Shown: positions 10,461 through 19,932, numbered from the stretch's first letter. The stretch: 64,000 nucleotides of DNA from Acidovorax sp. 1608163 (GCF_003669015.1 NZ_CP033069.1:3916501-3980500); one strand, 5' to 3'. Numbers and translations are program-made. The notes: generated by a model not told the origin, from the letters alone.

Positions 10461-11469
10461 TACCAAATGGGGGCTGTGGGCCGTCTTGATGGAGCTGACC
10501 GCCTGGGCAGGCCCCACGCTGCTCGACGGCCACTCCAACGCGGCGTTGCTCAGCTACCTGCTGGCCCATGCAGGGGCCTGTGTGCTGCTGGCGCTGTTCA
10601 CCCTGCCACTGCTGACGGCCGAGCAGTCACGCCCCCGATTGCCCATGCTGGCGCTGATGGCCGTGTGCAGCTACGCCGTACCCATTGCAGGCTTTGTGGG
10701 TGTTTTGATTGGCACGCTGGTCTTGCGGTTTTACCGGGCCGCCCGCCCGCAGGAGGATTTTGAATCCATCCATCTACCAGAGTTTGACCTGCACCAGCGT
10801 ATGAAGAGCGGGTTTCGCCAAACAGGTCTGCGGGCCGTTCTGGGCAACAGCGAGGTGCCTGTGCGCTCGCGCATGCGCGCCATGGTCGCGCTGCAGCACA
10901 TGTCCGGACGCATTTCATCGCCGCTGCTGCGCAATGTGCTCAACGACTCCAGCGAAGACCTGCGACTGCTGGCCTACGGCATGCTCGACGCGCTGGAGCG
11001 CAACATCAGCCGCTCCATTGACCAGGAACTGAGTACCTTGCGCACAGCCCAAGCCGAAGAAGGCGCCAACCCGCTGGGGCCTACAGGGTTGCAAGCGGCG
11101 GAAAAGCTCTCTGCGCTGTACTGGGAGCTGGTCTACCAAAACCTGGCGCAAGGCGACATGCGCGAATACGCAATCCGCGAATCATTGCGCTATGGCGAAC
11201 AGGTGCTGGCGCAGCAACCCCACCAGGCACAACACCACTTGCGGCGCGGATTGCTGCTGCATGCGCTGGGCCAATTGGAGGATGCCGAAGAGGCCTATGT
11301 CCAAGCCCAGCAATTGGGCCTGCCTGCCACCCGTGTGCTGCCGTACCTGGCAGAGCTGAGCTTTGCGCAGCGCGATTTTGAAAAGACACGGCAACTGATG
11401 CAGCAACTGGACGAATGGAGCGCCCTGCCCCGCCTGCGCCCGGTCATCGACTACTGGAGTGCGCGATGA
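10453..11469 (+). CDS. pelE: PelE, inner-membrane TPR-containing Pel synthase subunit
   Basis: 338 residues. Two or three N-terminal membrane segments (roughly residues 10-95) are followed by a cytoplasmic helical domain with TPR-like pairs (HQAQHHLRRGLLLHALGQLEDAEEAY). Its length and position between pelD and pelF match PelE, which holds PelD, PelF and PelG together at the inner membrane. Its end overlaps the pelF start in an ATGA. Confidence 0.83.
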   Translation: MLNTKWGLWAVLMELTAWAGPTLLDGHSNAALLSYLLAHAGACVLLALFTLPLLTAEQSRPRLPMLALMAVCSYAVPIAGFVGVLIGTLVLRFYRAARPQEDFESIHLPEFDLHQRMKSGFRQTGLRAVLGNSEVPVRSRMRAMVALQHMSGRISSPLLRNVLNDSSEDLRLLAYGMLDALERNISRSIDQELSTLRTAQAEEGANPLGPTGLQAAEKLSALYWELVYQNLAQGDMREYAIRESLRYGEQVLAQQPHQAQHHLRRGLLLHALGQLEDAEEAYVQAQQLGLPATRVLPYLAELSFAQRDFEKTRQLMQQLDEWSALPRLRPVIDYWSAR

Positions 11470-13022
11470 CCCACCCCAAGGCCACGGAAGCGGACATTGC
11501 ACTGCTGCTGGAGGGCACCTTTCCCTATGTGAGCGGAGGCGTCTCCAGCTGGATCAACCAGATCATCCGAGCGTTTCCGGAGTACCGGTTTGCCATCGTG
11601 TTTTTAGGTAGCCAGCGCTCGGACTACAGCAAGTTCAAGTACGAGCTTCCGGCCAACGTTGTGCACTTTGAAGAGCACTTTCTGTATGACAACCTCTCGG
11701 CCCAGCACCTGCCGCGCGCGCGCGAGGGAGACCCCGCCACCTTTGACGTGCTGCGGGGCATTGTGACCACCCTGCGCGAGGGCCAGGCAGGCACCGAGCA
11801 GACGCTGCACATGCTGCGTGCCGTGACCCGCGAGATGGCGCCAGGGGGCAAATTTCCACTGGACGATTTTCTGTACAGCGAACGCTCTTGGGAGTTGATC
11901 CGGGACACCTACCGCGAGTACTGCACCGACCCCTCATTCGTGGACTACTTCTGGACCGTTCGCATCATGTTCCAGCCGCTGTGGACGTTGGCACGCGTGG
12001 CAGAGCAACTCATCCCCGTACGGATGCTGCACAGCGCATCCACCGGCTACGCAGGCTTTTTGGGCGCACTGCTGCACGACTCCCGCAGCATTCCGCTGGC
12101 ACTGTCCGAGCACGGCATCTACACCAAAGAGCGGCAGATTGACTTGCTCAAGAGCGAGTGGATTCGCGACAACCGCAACGTCTTTCAGCGCGATCCCACC
12201 GAACTCTCGTACTTTCGCCAGATGTGGATCCGGCTGTTTGAGTGGATGGGCCGCTATTGCTACGCTGCGGCCGACCCCATCATCGCCCTGTACGAAACCA
12301 ACCGACTGCGCCAAGTGCAAGACGGGGCCGATGCTGCACGCACCTTCAACATCCCCAATGGCATCCAACTTGCGCGCTTTGCCCCCATGCGCGACAAGCG
12401 CCCGGCAGACGTGCCACCTGTGCTGTGCCTCATTGGCCGGGTGGTGCCCATCAAGGACGTCAAAACCTTCATCCGTGCCATGCGCCGTGTAGTGAACCAG
12501 CTCCCCAACGCCGAGGGTTGGATTGCAGGACCCACCGACGAAGACCAAACCTATGCCCAGGAATGCCAAAACCTGGTGCGCAGTCTGGGACTGGAAGAGC
12601 ACGTGAAGTTTCTGGGCTTTCAAAAGGTCGAAGACCTCATGCCCAAAATCGGGCTGGTGGTGCTCTCCTCCATCAGCGAAGCGCTTCCATTGGTCATTCT
12701 GGAAGGCTATGCCGCCGGCGTGCCTACCGTGTCCACCGATGTGGGATCGTGCCGCCAACTCATCGAGGGCCTGGACGAACCCGATCGCGCCTTGGGCGCC
12801 AGCGGCAGCGTTGTCGGCATTGCCGACCCCCAAGCTTTGGCAGACGCCGCTATCGCGCTGTTGCGGGACCCGGCGGAATGGAACAGAGCCAGCCAAGCCG
12901 CCATTGCCCGCGTAGAGCGCTATTACACCGACAGCATGATGTTTGGCAGCTACCGCAACGTCTACCAGAAGGCACTGGGCGAGACCGCACTGAACGCGCC
13001 CCACAACGAGGAGGCCTGCTGA
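11466..13022 (+). CDS. pelF: PelF, cytoplasmic GT4 glycosyltransferase (Pel polymerase)
   Basis: 518 residues from ATG 11466; a longer in-frame start at 11415 would overlap pelE. The N-terminal Rossmann domain opens with LLLEGTFPYVSGGVSSW, typical of PelF. The C-terminal domain has the GT4 EX7E motif EALPLVILE and a GRVVPIKDVKTF donor-site strand. It polymerises the Pel chain from a UDP-sugar in the cytoplasm and delivers it to PelG. It is translationally coupled to pelE by a 4-base overlap, and pelG starts two bases after its stop. Confidence 0.9.
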   Translation: MTHPKATEADIALLLEGTFPYVSGGVSSWINQIIRAFPEYRFAIVFLGSQRSDYSKFKYELPANVVHFEEHFLYDNLSAQHLPRAREGDPATFDVLRGIVTTLREGQAGTEQTLHMLRAVTREMAPGGKFPLDDFLYSERSWELIRDTYREYCTDPSFVDYFWTVRIMFQPLWTLARVAEQLIPVRMLHSASTGYAGFLGALLHDSRSIPLALSEHGIYTKERQIDLLKSEWIRDNRNVFQRDPTELSYFRQMWIRLFEWMGRYCYAAADPIIALYETNRLRQVQDGADAARTFNIPNGIQLARFAPMRDKRPADVPPVLCLIGRVVPIKDVKTFIRAMRRVVNQLPNAEGWIAGPTDEDQTYAQECQNLVRSLGLEEHVKFLGFQKVEDLMPKIGLVVLSSISEALPLVILEGYAAGVPTVSTDVGSCRQLIEGLDEPDRALGASGSVVGIADPQALADAAIALLRDPAEWNRASQAAIARVERYYTDSMMFGSYRNVYQKALGETALNAPHNEEAC

Positions 13023-13023
13023 C

Positions 13024-14397
13024 ATGGCTGGCATTGGATTTGAACTGCGCCGCATGCTGCGCAAAAACACCCTGACGGGGCTGCTGCAAGCCTATGCCTA
13101 TGCTGGGGTGATTGGCTCCGGGCCTTGGGTGTTTTCCATCATTGGCATCTTGCTGGTGGGTATCTTCAGCGCCAGCGTGGTGGTGCCCAACTACCTGGTG
13201 ACCCAATTCCAGACCTCAGTCACCTACCTGGTGGCCTGCAGTTTGATTTTGACGGGCTTCGTGCAATTGGCCTTCACCCGCTTTGTGTCAGACCGGCTCT
13301 TTGAAAAACACCGCGAGTCGATCCTGCCCAACCTGCACGGGTTGCTGCTGGGGGTGATAGGGGTGGCCGCCGTGCTGGGCAGCCTGTCTTTGTTTGTCGT
13401 GTTTCCGGGCGAGCGGCTGCTGTACCGCATGCTCATGCTGGCGGGCTTTTGCATCATGTGCGGCGTGTGGGTGCTGGCGATTTTGCTGTCTGGCATGAAG
13501 CGCTACCGGGCTATCACCATCTTGTTTGGCGGGGCCTATGCCCTCATCGTCATCTCGGCGCTGTTGATGCGCCCCTGGGGACTGGAGGGCTTACTCGGCG
13601 GCTTCGTGCTGGGCAACTTTGTGCTGCTGGCAGGCATGTGGGTGCTGGTGGTGCGCGAGTTCAGTCCCAAAGGTCGGCTCATTGCGTTTGACTTTGCCGA
13701 ACGCAAACTGCTGTACCCGTCCCTGGTGCTGGTGGGCTTGCTCTACAACGTGGCGATCTGGGCGGACAAGTTCATGTTCTGGTACTTCACGCCCACATCG
13801 GAGCCCATCATCGGCGGGCTGCGCGCCTCGCTCATCTATGACCTGCCGGTGTTCCTGTCGTACCTCTCCATCATCCCTGGCATGGCGGTGTTCTTGGTGC
13901 GCATCGAGACCGACTTCGTCGAGTTCTACGACAAGTTCTATGACGCGGTGCGCAGCGGCGGCTCGCTGGAATACATCGAGTCCATGCGCGATGAAATGGT
14001 CTACGCCATACAGCAGGGGCTGGGCGAGATTGCCAAAATCCAGACCCTGGCCGTGCTGGTGACCTTTGTGGCCGGCCCCGCCGTGCTGGATGCCCTGGGC
14101 ATTTCCAGTCTGTACTTGCCACTGCTGCACGTGCAGGTCATCGGCGCAGGGCTGCAGGTGGGCTTGATGGCGATTTTGAATGTCTTCTTCTACCTGGACC
14201 AGCGCCGCATTGTGCTGCTGCTGTGTGCCGAGATGGTGGTGCTGAACATCGGTCTCACCGCCGTCACGCTGAACCTGGGCGCCGCGTTCTATGGCTATGG
14301 GTTTGCGGGGTCCATGCTCATCACGCTGTGCACGGGCATTGTGCTGCTCACGCGCCAACTCAACCGCCTGGAATACGAGACCTTCATGCTGCAGTGA
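13024..14397 (+). CDS. pelG: PelG, inner-membrane Pel exporter
   Basis: 457 residues with about twelve hydrophobic membrane segments throughout. The opening MAGIGFELRRMLRKNTLTG is the usual PelG start. It is a MOP/MATE-like permease that moves the growing chain across the inner membrane with PelD, PelE and PelF. It is the last canonical pel gene and ends 128 bases before the GH135-like lipoprotein gene. Confidence 0.9.
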   Translation: MAGIGFELRRMLRKNTLTGLLQAYAYAGVIGSGPWVFSIIGILLVGIFSASVVVPNYLVTQFQTSVTYLVACSLILTGFVQLAFTRFVSDRLFEKHRESILPNLHGLLLGVIGVAAVLGSLSLFVVFPGERLLYRMLMLAGFCIMCGVWVLAILLSGMKRYRAITILFGGAYALIVISALLMRPWGLEGLLGGFVLGNFVLLAGMWVLVVREFSPKGRLIAFDFAERKLLYPSLVLVGLLYNVAIWADKFMFWYFTPTSEPIIGGLRASLIYDLPVFLSYLSIIPGMAVFLVRIETDFVEFYDKFYDAVRSGGSLEYIESMRDEMVYAIQQGLGEIAKIQTLAVLVTFVAGPAVLDALGISSLYLPLLHVQVIGAGLQVGLMAILNVFFYLDQRRIVLLLCAEMVVLNIGLTAVTLNLGAAFYGYGFAGSMLITLCTGIVLLTRQLNRLEYETFMLQ

Positions 14398-14525
14398 CAG
14401 CCCGCGCAGAAGCTGCGCAACTCCCGGCCCAGCATCTCGCCCACAAGTGCTTTACAAAAATACGCGCGGCGATGCGACCCGATTGCAGTACCATTTTTTC
14501 ACGTTCCACACCGTCTACAGCCGCC

Positions 14526-15707
14526 ATGCACACCCCACTGAACGCACTCTTTCGCACTGCATCCCTGATGTCTGCGGCAGCCCTGGCCACCGCCTGCGGC
14601 GGTGGAGGCGGTGGCAGTGACACCCCGGTGGCCAGCAATGTGCAGGTCACTGTGTCCACCCCCACCACCAGCGGTGGCGTGTTTTCGGTACAGGCGCCCA
14701 TCGCGGTGCAGGCACAGGTCACGGTCAACGGTACAGCGGCCAGCGATGGCACGGCGGTTGCCTTGTCCCTGCCGGGTGGCAGCTTTGCACCAGTAGCACC
14801 ACAAACGCGCGCCGGCACGGCGTCCAGCACCCTGACAGGCACCACACCAGGGCCCCAGGCCCTGACAGCCAGCACCACAGTGAACGGCACCACCGGCTCA
14901 GGCACCCAGACGATTTACCTGCGGCCCGTACCTGCCGCGCTGGAGCTGCTGGTGCCCGCCTACTTCCACCCCTCCACCAACACCGGCTGGTCGCAACTGG
15001 CGACCTCGGCCAGCGCGGCGCCATCGGTGTCCATCACCGCCATCCTGAACCCATCCAACGGCGTGTTCACTGCGGCAGACAGCCAAACCCTGCAAGCCGC
15101 CCGCAACCTGGTCAACGCCGGGGGCAAGGTGGTGGGCTACGTGTACACCCGCTATGGCACGGGCACACGCAGCCTGGCCGACATCAAGACCAACATCGAC
15201 CGGTACTTTGACCTGTACGGCAGCAGTGTGGTCAGTGGCATTTTTCTGGATGAAATGGCCTCGGCGGCAGGCCAGGTTGAGTTCTACCGCGAGATCTACC
15301 AGTACATCAAAGCCCGCAACGCCAACCTGCGTGTGATTGGCAACCCCGGTGCCATTCCGGCTGCCTCTGCCTACACCGGGGTGGCCGATGCGCTGGTGAG
15401 CTTTGAGGGCACGGCCACCACCTTCCAGGGCTTTGACCCGCGCACCAGCGCACCGTGGATGTACACCTTGGCCAACACGCGCAACGCAGCGCTGGTGCAC
15501 AACGCCGACACCTGCGCTGCCATGCAGACCGCCGTGCAAACCGCAGCCACGGCCCGCTACAACCATGGTCTGGTGTATGCCACCGACCTGCAGTACAACC
15601 CCACCACCCAGGTAGGCAACCCCTGGGCCAGCCTGCCCAGTTATTGGGGGGCGCTGGTGGGCACCGTGCAAGCGGTCAATGCCGGGACGGCACTGCCCAG
15701 CTGCTGA
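14526..15707 (+). CDS. Secreted Spherulin-4/GH135-like lipoprotein beside the pel genes
   Basis: 393 residues from ATG 14526. The signal peptide ends in a lipobox (LATAC, Cys24), followed by a glycine-rich linker. An Ig-like beta domain rich in T, S and V covers about residues 35-135, with an A-S-D-G-T core. The rest is a TIM-barrel-like domain beginning LLVPAYFHP. It contains the conserved GIFLDEM strand (D242, E243), the expected acidic site of the spherulation-specific family 4 fold. The characterised fungal member Sph3 (GH135) cuts the GalNAc-containing galactosaminogalactan. Pel is a GalNAc-based polymer, so a Pel-cleaving or Pel-trimming outer-membrane enzyme is a reasonable inference. 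The family call is good; the substrate is not shown by the sequence. Confidence 0.75.
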   Translation: MHTPLNALFRTASLMSAAALATACGGGGGGSDTPVASNVQVTVSTPTTSGGVFSVQAPIAVQAQVTVNGTAASDGTAVALSLPGGSFAPVAPQTRAGTASSTLTGTTPGPQALTASTTVNGTTGSGTQTIYLRPVPAALELLVPAYFHPSTNTGWSQLATSASAAPSVSITAILNPSNGVFTAADSQTLQAARNLVNAGGKVVGYVYTRYGTGTRSLADIKTNIDRYFDLYGSSVVSGIFLDEMASAAGQVEFYREIYQYIKARNANLRVIGNPGAIPAASAYTGVADALVSFEGTATTFQGFDPRTSAPWMYTLANTRNAALVHNADTCAAMQTAVQTAATARYNHGLVYATDLQYNPTTQVGNPWASLPSYWGALVGTVQAVNAGTALPSC

Positions 15708-15747
15708 GCCCCACGGCAGCGGAAAGTCACAGTAGCCCCCAAACGCA

Positions 15748-15789
15748 CCAAGGGCCTGAACCGGTATCGCACCCGCTTCAGGCCCTTGG
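15748..15789. terminator. Hairpin between convergent pel-side and his-side genes
   Basis: A perfect 13-base inverted repeat (CCAAGGGCCTGAA and TTCAGGCCCTTGG) is separated by a 16-base loop. It sits between the end of the lipoprotein gene and the end of hisA. There is no U-tract on either side, so it may be a bidirectional or Rho-assisted end. Confidence 0.55.
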
Positions 15790-15858
15790 GCATTCAGAAG
15801 TGGCCAAGCCCTGATGGCCTGGCGTCACGGGCCCTGCAGACCCGCAGCTTGCCGAAGA

Positions 15859-16602
15859 TCAGCCCTCGCCCAGCTCGTCCGCACGCGCCTGCGCCGCAGC
15901 AAAGTCCAGGTCGCCGCTGTAGATGGCACGGCCGCAAATGACGCCCTCCACCCCTTCGGATTCGACGGCGCACAGCTGCTCGATATCGGCCATATTGGAC
16001 AGGCCGCCCGAGGCGATCACGGGGATGCTCAGCGATTGGGCCAGCTTGACGGTGGCGTCGATGTTGATGCCCGAGAGCATGCCGTCGCGGCCGATGTCGG
16101 TGTAGATGATGGACTCAACGCCCCAGTCTTCGAACTTCTTGGCCAGGTCCACCACTTCGTGGCCGGTGAGCTTGCTCCAGCCGTCGGTGGCCACCTTGCC
16201 GTCCTTGGCATCCAGGCCCACGATGATGTGGCCGCCAAAGGCGCTGCAAGCGTCCTTCAAAAAGCCTGGGTTCTTCACCGCAGCGGTGCCGATGATGACG
16301 TAGCGCAGGCCGCCATCGATGTACTTTTCAATGGTGTCCAGATCGCGGATACCGCCACCCAGCTGCACGGGAATGTCGCTGCCCACCTCTTTGAGGATGG
16401 ACTTGATGGCGCTGTAATTTTTCGGAACACCCGCAAAGGCGCCGTTCAAATCCACCAGGTGCAGGCGGCGCGCGCCCGCATCCACCCACTTGCGGGCCAT
16501 GGCCGCAGGGTCTTCACCAAAGGTGGTGGATTGGTCCATATCGCCTTGCTTGAGGCGAACGCAGTGGCCGTCTTTGAGATCGATGGCGGGGATGAGCAGC
16601 AT
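15859..16602 (-). CDS. hisA: HisA, ProFAR isomerase
   Basis: 247 residues, full length. It starts [12 protein letters not shown], which carries the catalytic Asp on the first strand. It also has VQLGGGIRD and VIASGGLSN phosphate-binding loops of the (beta/alpha)8 barrel. It opens the ring of the phosphoribosyl intermediate in histidine synthesis. It is the last his gene of this cluster. The hisF gene that usually follows in Burkholderiales is absent; the pel-side lipoprotein gene faces it instead. Confidence 0.95.
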   Translation of the reverse strand: MLLIPAIDLKDGHCVRLKQGDMDQSTTFGEDPAAMARKWVDAGARRLHLVDLNGAFAGVPKNYSAIKSILKEVGSDIPVQLGGGIRDLDTIEKYIDGGLRYVIIGTAAVKNPGFLKDACSAFGGHIIVGLDAKDGKVATDGWSKLTGHEVVDLAKKFEDWGVESIIYTDIGRDGMLSGINIDATVKLAQSLSIPVIASGGLSNMADIEQLCAVESEGVEGVICGRAIYSGDLDFAAAQARADELGEG

Positions 16603-16658
16603 GATGGGTTCGGGAGGAAAAGGGCGAGGTGAAACTCGGCCCGAACGGGTTGAGGGAT

Positions 16659-17327
16659 TCAGGGATTCCAGTGCAGAAAGTTGCGGTACAGGGCCAAGCC
16701 GTGTTCCGCGCTTTTCTCGGGGTGAAATTGCGCGGCAAAAATATTATCGCGCGCAATGGCTGCGGCGAATACTCCGCCGTAGTCTGCTTCTCCGGCACAG
16801 TGCGCCGCGCTGTGCGGGCGCGCATAAAAGCTGTGCACGAAGTAAAAGTAGCTGTTGTCAGGAATACCGGCCCACACCGGGTGCACAGCACCACCATGGG
16901 GCACTTGGCGCACCTGGTTCCAGCCCATTTGCGGCACCTTGAAGCGGCTGCCATCGGGCTGGGTGCGGCCGGCCAGGTCAAACTTGATGACTTCGCCAGG
17001 GATCAAGCCCAGGCCCGGTGTGTCGCCCTCGGCACTGTGGTTGAGCAGCATCTGCATGCCCACGCACACGCCAAACAAGGGCTTGGACGCGGCGGCTTCC
17101 AGCACGGATTCCTGCAGACCCGACTCGCGCAGCTCGCGCATGCAGTCGGGCATGGCACCCTGCCCTGGCAACACCACGCGCTGGGCAGCGCGCACGGCGT
17201 CGGGGCTGGAGGTGACGACCACCGTCCAGCCAGTGCCTTGCGCCGCAGCCTGCACGGCCTGCGAGACCGACCGCAGATTGCCCATGCCGTAGTCCACCAC
17301 GGCGACTGTTTTTGCTTCTGTATTCAT
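16659..17327 (-). CDS. hisH: HisH, glutaminase subunit of imidazole glycerol phosphate synthase
   Basis: 222 residues. It is a class I glutamine amidotransferase with the nucleophile in LFGVCVGMQ and the His/Glu pair in AQFHPEKS. It supplies ammonia to HisF, which is not in this window, so its partner must be encoded elsewhere. It lies 56 bases upstream of hisA and downstream of hisB, with a short repeat between hisB and hisH. Confidence 0.94.
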   Translation of the reverse strand: MNTEAKTVAVVDYGMGNLRSVSQAVQAAAQGTGWTVVVTSSPDAVRAAQRVVLPGQGAMPDCMRELRESGLQESVLEAAASKPLFGVCVGMQMLLNHSAEGDTPGLGLIPGEVIKFDLAGRTQPDGSRFKVPQMGWNQVRQVPHGGAVHPVWAGIPDNSYFYFVHSFYARPHSAAHCAGEADYGGVFAAAIARDNIFAAQFHPEKSAEHGLALYRNFLHWNP

Positions 17328-17378
17328 AGCTGTTAGCGCTTATTGGATGGGCGCTAGAGGCCTTTTTGGCTTAAAAAA
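17325..17378. repeat. Short intergenic repeat, family A copy 1
   Basis: This fills the whole hisB-hisH gap: TAGCTGTTAGCGCTTATTGG, then GGGCGCTAGAGGCC, then an A/T-rich end. The pattern is an AGCTG block, an AGCGCTTAT hairpin arm, its partner, and an AGAGGC block. The same layout recurs near 19.9, 27.1, 28.0, 35.3, 38.5 and 43.8 kb. Confidence 0.6.
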
Positions 17379-18014
17379 TCAGAGACTGCCCTTGGTGGAC
17401 GGGATGGTGCCAGCAGCGCGCGGATCGCGCGTGAGCGCGGAGCGCAGCGCACGGGCAAACGCCTTGAACACCGTCTCGCACTGGTGGTGGGCGTTGATGC
17501 CCTTGAGGTTGTCGATGTGCAGCGTCACGCCCGCGTGGTTCACGAAGCCCTGGAAGAATTCGTAGGTGAGCTGGGTGTCAAAGCCGCCAATGCTGCCCGC
17601 AGTGAAAGGGATGTGCAGGTGCAAACCGGGGCGGCCCGAGAAGTCGACCACCACGCGGCTCAATGCTTCGTCCAGCGGCACGTAGGCGTGGCCATAGCGC
17701 GAGATGCCCTTCTTGTCGCCCACGGCCCGCGCAAACGCTTGGCCCAGGGTGATACCCACGTCTTCCACCGTGTGGTGGCCGTCGATGTGCAGGTCGCCCG
17801 CGCAGTCGATGTCCAGGTCGATCAGGCCGTGGCGGGCGATCTGGTCGAGCATGTGGTCAAAAAAGCCAATGCCCGTGTGCAACTTGGACTGGCCCGTGCC
17901 GTCGAGGTTGATGCGCACGGTGATGCGCGTCTCTGCGGTGTTGCGGCTGACTTCGGCAATGCGGTCGGCTGCGGAATCGGTGGCGGTGGAAGTGACGAGT
18001 GCGGAGGAGGTCAT
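17379..18014 (-). CDS. hisB: HisB, imidazoleglycerol-phosphate dehydratase
   Basis: 211 residues, the monofunctional form without a phosphatase domain. The manganese-binding His/Glu motif is visible in [11 protein letters not shown] and again in [13 protein letters not shown]. It dehydrates IGP to imidazole acetol phosphate. Its start overlaps the hisC stop in an ATGA, so the two are translationally coupled. About 15 extra residues precede the conserved core. Confidence 0.95.
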   Translation of the reverse strand: MTSSALVTSTATDSAADRIAEVSRNTAETRITVRINLDGTGQSKLHTGIGFFDHMLDQIARHGLIDLDIDCAGDLHIDGHHTVEDVGITLGQAFARAVGDKKGISRYGHAYVPLDEALSRVVVDFSGRPGLHLHIPFTAGSIGGFDTQLTYEFFQGFVNHAGVTLHIDNLKGINAHHQCETVFKAFARALRSALTRDPRAAGTIPSTKGSL

Positions 18015-19156
18015 AGGGAGGCTTGGAGTGCGGCCAGCATGGTGGCGTTGTCCTGGGCGTTGCCCACGGTCAGGCGCAAACAGTTGTGCAGCAATGGGTG
18101 CATTGTAGAAACGTTCTTGATGAGGACCTTACGGGTTTTCATGCCCTCGTAGGTCTTGCCCGCGTCGGCCACGCGCACCAGCACCATGTTGGCCTCGCTG
18201 TTCCACACCTTTTCGATGCCCGGCATGGCACGCAAGGCCGCGATGAGCACGGTGCGCTGCGCACGCAACTCGGCCGCCTGGGCGGCAAACACATCGGCAT
18301 GCTCCAGCGCAAACAGGGCAGCTTCGCAGTTGAGCACGCTCACGTTGTAGGGCGGGCGCACCTTGTCGATCTCGGCCACCAGCGCAGGCTGCCCCAGCAT
18401 GTAGCCCAGGCGCACACCGGCCAGGCCGAACTTGCTGAGCGTGCGCATCAGCAGCACATGGGCATTGCGCGCGGGCTCTGCCTGCATGCGGGTGAGCCAG
18501 GTGCGGCTGGCAAAGGGCTGGTAGGCCTCGTCCACCGCCACGATGCCGCCTTGTGCGCCCACGGCGTCGATGATGCGCTGCACCACGACCTCATCCCACA
18601 GGGTGGCGGTGGGGTTGTTGGGGTAGGCTATGTAGGTGATGGCGGGCTTGTGCTGCGCGATGGCGGCCAGCATGGCGGGCTCATCCAGTTCAAAGTCAGG
18701 CGTCAACGGCACGCCCACAAAGTCGAGCCCCTGCAGTTGTGCGCTCATGGGGTACATCACAAACCCCGGCATGGGGGCCAGCAGGGTGGCGCGGTGGCCA
18801 GTGCCGGGCTGCGCGCAGGCCAGGGCCAGCAGCGTGATGAGCTCATCCGAGCCATTGCCCAGCACCACGTCGTATCCCGTGGGAGCCCCTGCGTAGGCAG
18901 CCAGCGCGGCTTTCAGGTCGTTCTGCCGTGCACCGGGGTAACGGTTGAGCGCCAGTGCGCCCAGCCGCTGGCCCAGCGCGGCCTGCAGGGCCTCGGGCAA
19001 GGCAAAGGGGTTCTCCATCGCATCCATTTTGAGCATGCCGGTGGACGGCTGCACCACGTACGAGTGCATGGCGCGCACATCGGGGCGGATGCGGCTCAGG
19101 GCATTAGCTAGTACGTTAGCGAACGTATCGGCAGACATGGCAGTGGCGGAGTTCAT
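18011..19156 (-). CDS. hisC: HisC, histidinol-phosphate aminotransferase
   Basis: 381 residues from ATG 19156, or 375 from the internal ATG at 19138. It is a class I/II aminotransferase with the substrate loop [20 protein letters not shown] for phosphate binding, YPNNPTA, and the PLP lysine in [14 protein letters not shown]. It transfers the amino group in histidine synthesis. The reading frame stays open for 120 codons upstream, but that part is the antisense-like shadow of vapC. The ATG at 19156 overlaps the vapC stop in an ATGA, so hisC appears to be expressed behind a toxin-antitoxin pair. Confidence 0.94.
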   Translation of the reverse strand: MNSATAMSADTFANVLANALSRIRPDVRAMHSYVVQPSTGMLKMDAMENPFALPEALQAALGQRLGALALNRYPGARQNDLKAALAAYAGAPTGYDVVLGNGSDELITLLALACAQPGTGHRATLLAPMPGFVMYPMSAQLQGLDFVGVPLTPDFELDEPAMLAAIAQHKPAITYIAYPNNPTATLWDEVVVQRIIDAVGAQGGIVAVDEAYQPFASRTWLTRMQAEPARNAHVLLMRTLSKFGLAGVRLGYMLGQPALVAEIDKVRPPYNVSVLNCEAALFALEHADVFAAQAAELRAQRTVLIAALRAMPGIEKVWNSEANMVLVRVADAGKTYEGMKTRKVLIKNVSTMHPLLHNCLRLTVGNAQDNATMLAALQASL

Positions 19157-19605
19157 ACGGCAGTGTCCAGTTCGTTGGGGGCCAAAACAAAGGGGTTGAT
19201 GGCGCGCACGGCGTCCAGCACCTGGTCGTGCGGCAAGGCTTCGGTCAGCAAGTAGCGGCAGCCCTGCTGGTGGGCGGACGAGACGATGAGCGCATCCCAA
19301 TAGCCCAGGCCGTAGCGGTCTTGCAGGTCCCAGGCGCCATCGACGGTGTAGGCGTCCAAGTGCGGCGGCAGCCACACGCGCAGGCGGCGCACCTGGGCGC
19401 GCACTTGCTGCAGCACGTGGGGGCCGGAAAAACGCTGGATGGCTTGGTTGTACAACTCGTTGAGCACCTGCGAGCTGATGCGCCCGCTGCGCGTTTGCCA
19501 GCAAAAAGTGAGCCATTCGCGCGCACGCGCCTGGCGCTCGGGGTCACGCTCGTCCACGCTGGCGAGCAGCACTTCGGTGTCGACAAAAATGAGGGGGGTG
19601 CTCAT
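19153..19605 (-). CDS. vapC: VapC-type PIN-domain toxin (ribonuclease fold)
   Basis: 150 residues. PIN-domain acidic motifs are FVDTEVLLAS (first Asp), SSQVLNELY (Glu) and YWDALIVSSA (third Asp). The fourth position, usually Asp in an S/T-E-D-L context, reads LLTEALPH here, so that acid is Ala. Activity may depend on the neighbouring Glu or be reduced. The start overlaps vapB (4 bases) and the stop overlaps hisC (ATGA). VapC toxins are RNases neutralised by the cognate VapB. Confidence 0.85.
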   Translation of the reverse strand: MSTPLIFVDTEVLLASVDERDPERQARAREWLTFCWQTRSGRISSQVLNELYNQAIQRFSGPHVLQQVRAQVRRLRVWLPPHLDAYTVDGAWDLQDRYGLGYWDALIVSSAHQQGCRYLLTEALPHDQVLDAVRAINPFVLAPNELDTAV

Positions 19606-19826
19606 CGCTGAAACAAGGTTTCGCGTGGCACATAGGGGCCTGATGAGGTGCCCCAGCTCTCAAACGCCAGGGCCTCGCGCATGGCCTGGGCGTAGGCGTC
19701 TTCCTGGCGCATTTTCTCGGCCAGCCATTCACCCATGAGGCGAGAGACGCTGCTGCCGCGCTTGGCAGCCTCTACCCGCACCCACTCGGCCACGGTGTCG
19801 TCCATCGTGATGGTGACGTTTTTCAT
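19602..19826 (-). CDS. vapB: VapB-like ribbon-helix-helix antitoxin
   Basis: 74 residues. MKNVTITMDDTVAEWVRVEA followed by SVSRLMGEWL is a ribbon-helix-helix DNA-binding core. The acidic and aromatic tail (FESWGTSSGPYVPRETLF) should bind the toxin. It overlaps vapC. A strong palindrome 13 bases upstream of the start fits autoregulation by the complex. Confidence 0.82.
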   Translation of the reverse strand: MKNVTITMDDTVAEWVRVEAAKRGSSVSRLMGEWLAEKMRQEDAYAQAMREALAFESWGTSSGPYVPRETLFQR

Positions 19827-19839
19827 GGAGGTCAGTTTA

Positions 19840-19868
19840 CACGAACTTCGTGGCCCACGAAGTTCGTG
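19840..19868. promoter_or_regulatory. Palindromic operator upstream of vapBC
   Basis: Perfect 13-base arms CACGAACTTCGTG and CACGAAGTTCGTG are separated by GCC, just upstream of the vapB start. Each arm is itself nearly palindromic. Arrays of this kind are typical binding sites of RHH antitoxin-toxin complexes. Confidence 0.6.
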
Positions 19869-19932
19869 CAGCCACCTGTCTCAGCGCACTCGCCGTAAGG
19901 GAGGGGTGGCGTCAGCCCCTGAAACTTGAGGA

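Noticed and set aside
19153..19516. A 501-residue hisC with a long N-terminal extension
   Set aside because: The extension is the out-of-frame translation of vapC; the family start at 19156 coincides with the vapC stop overlap.
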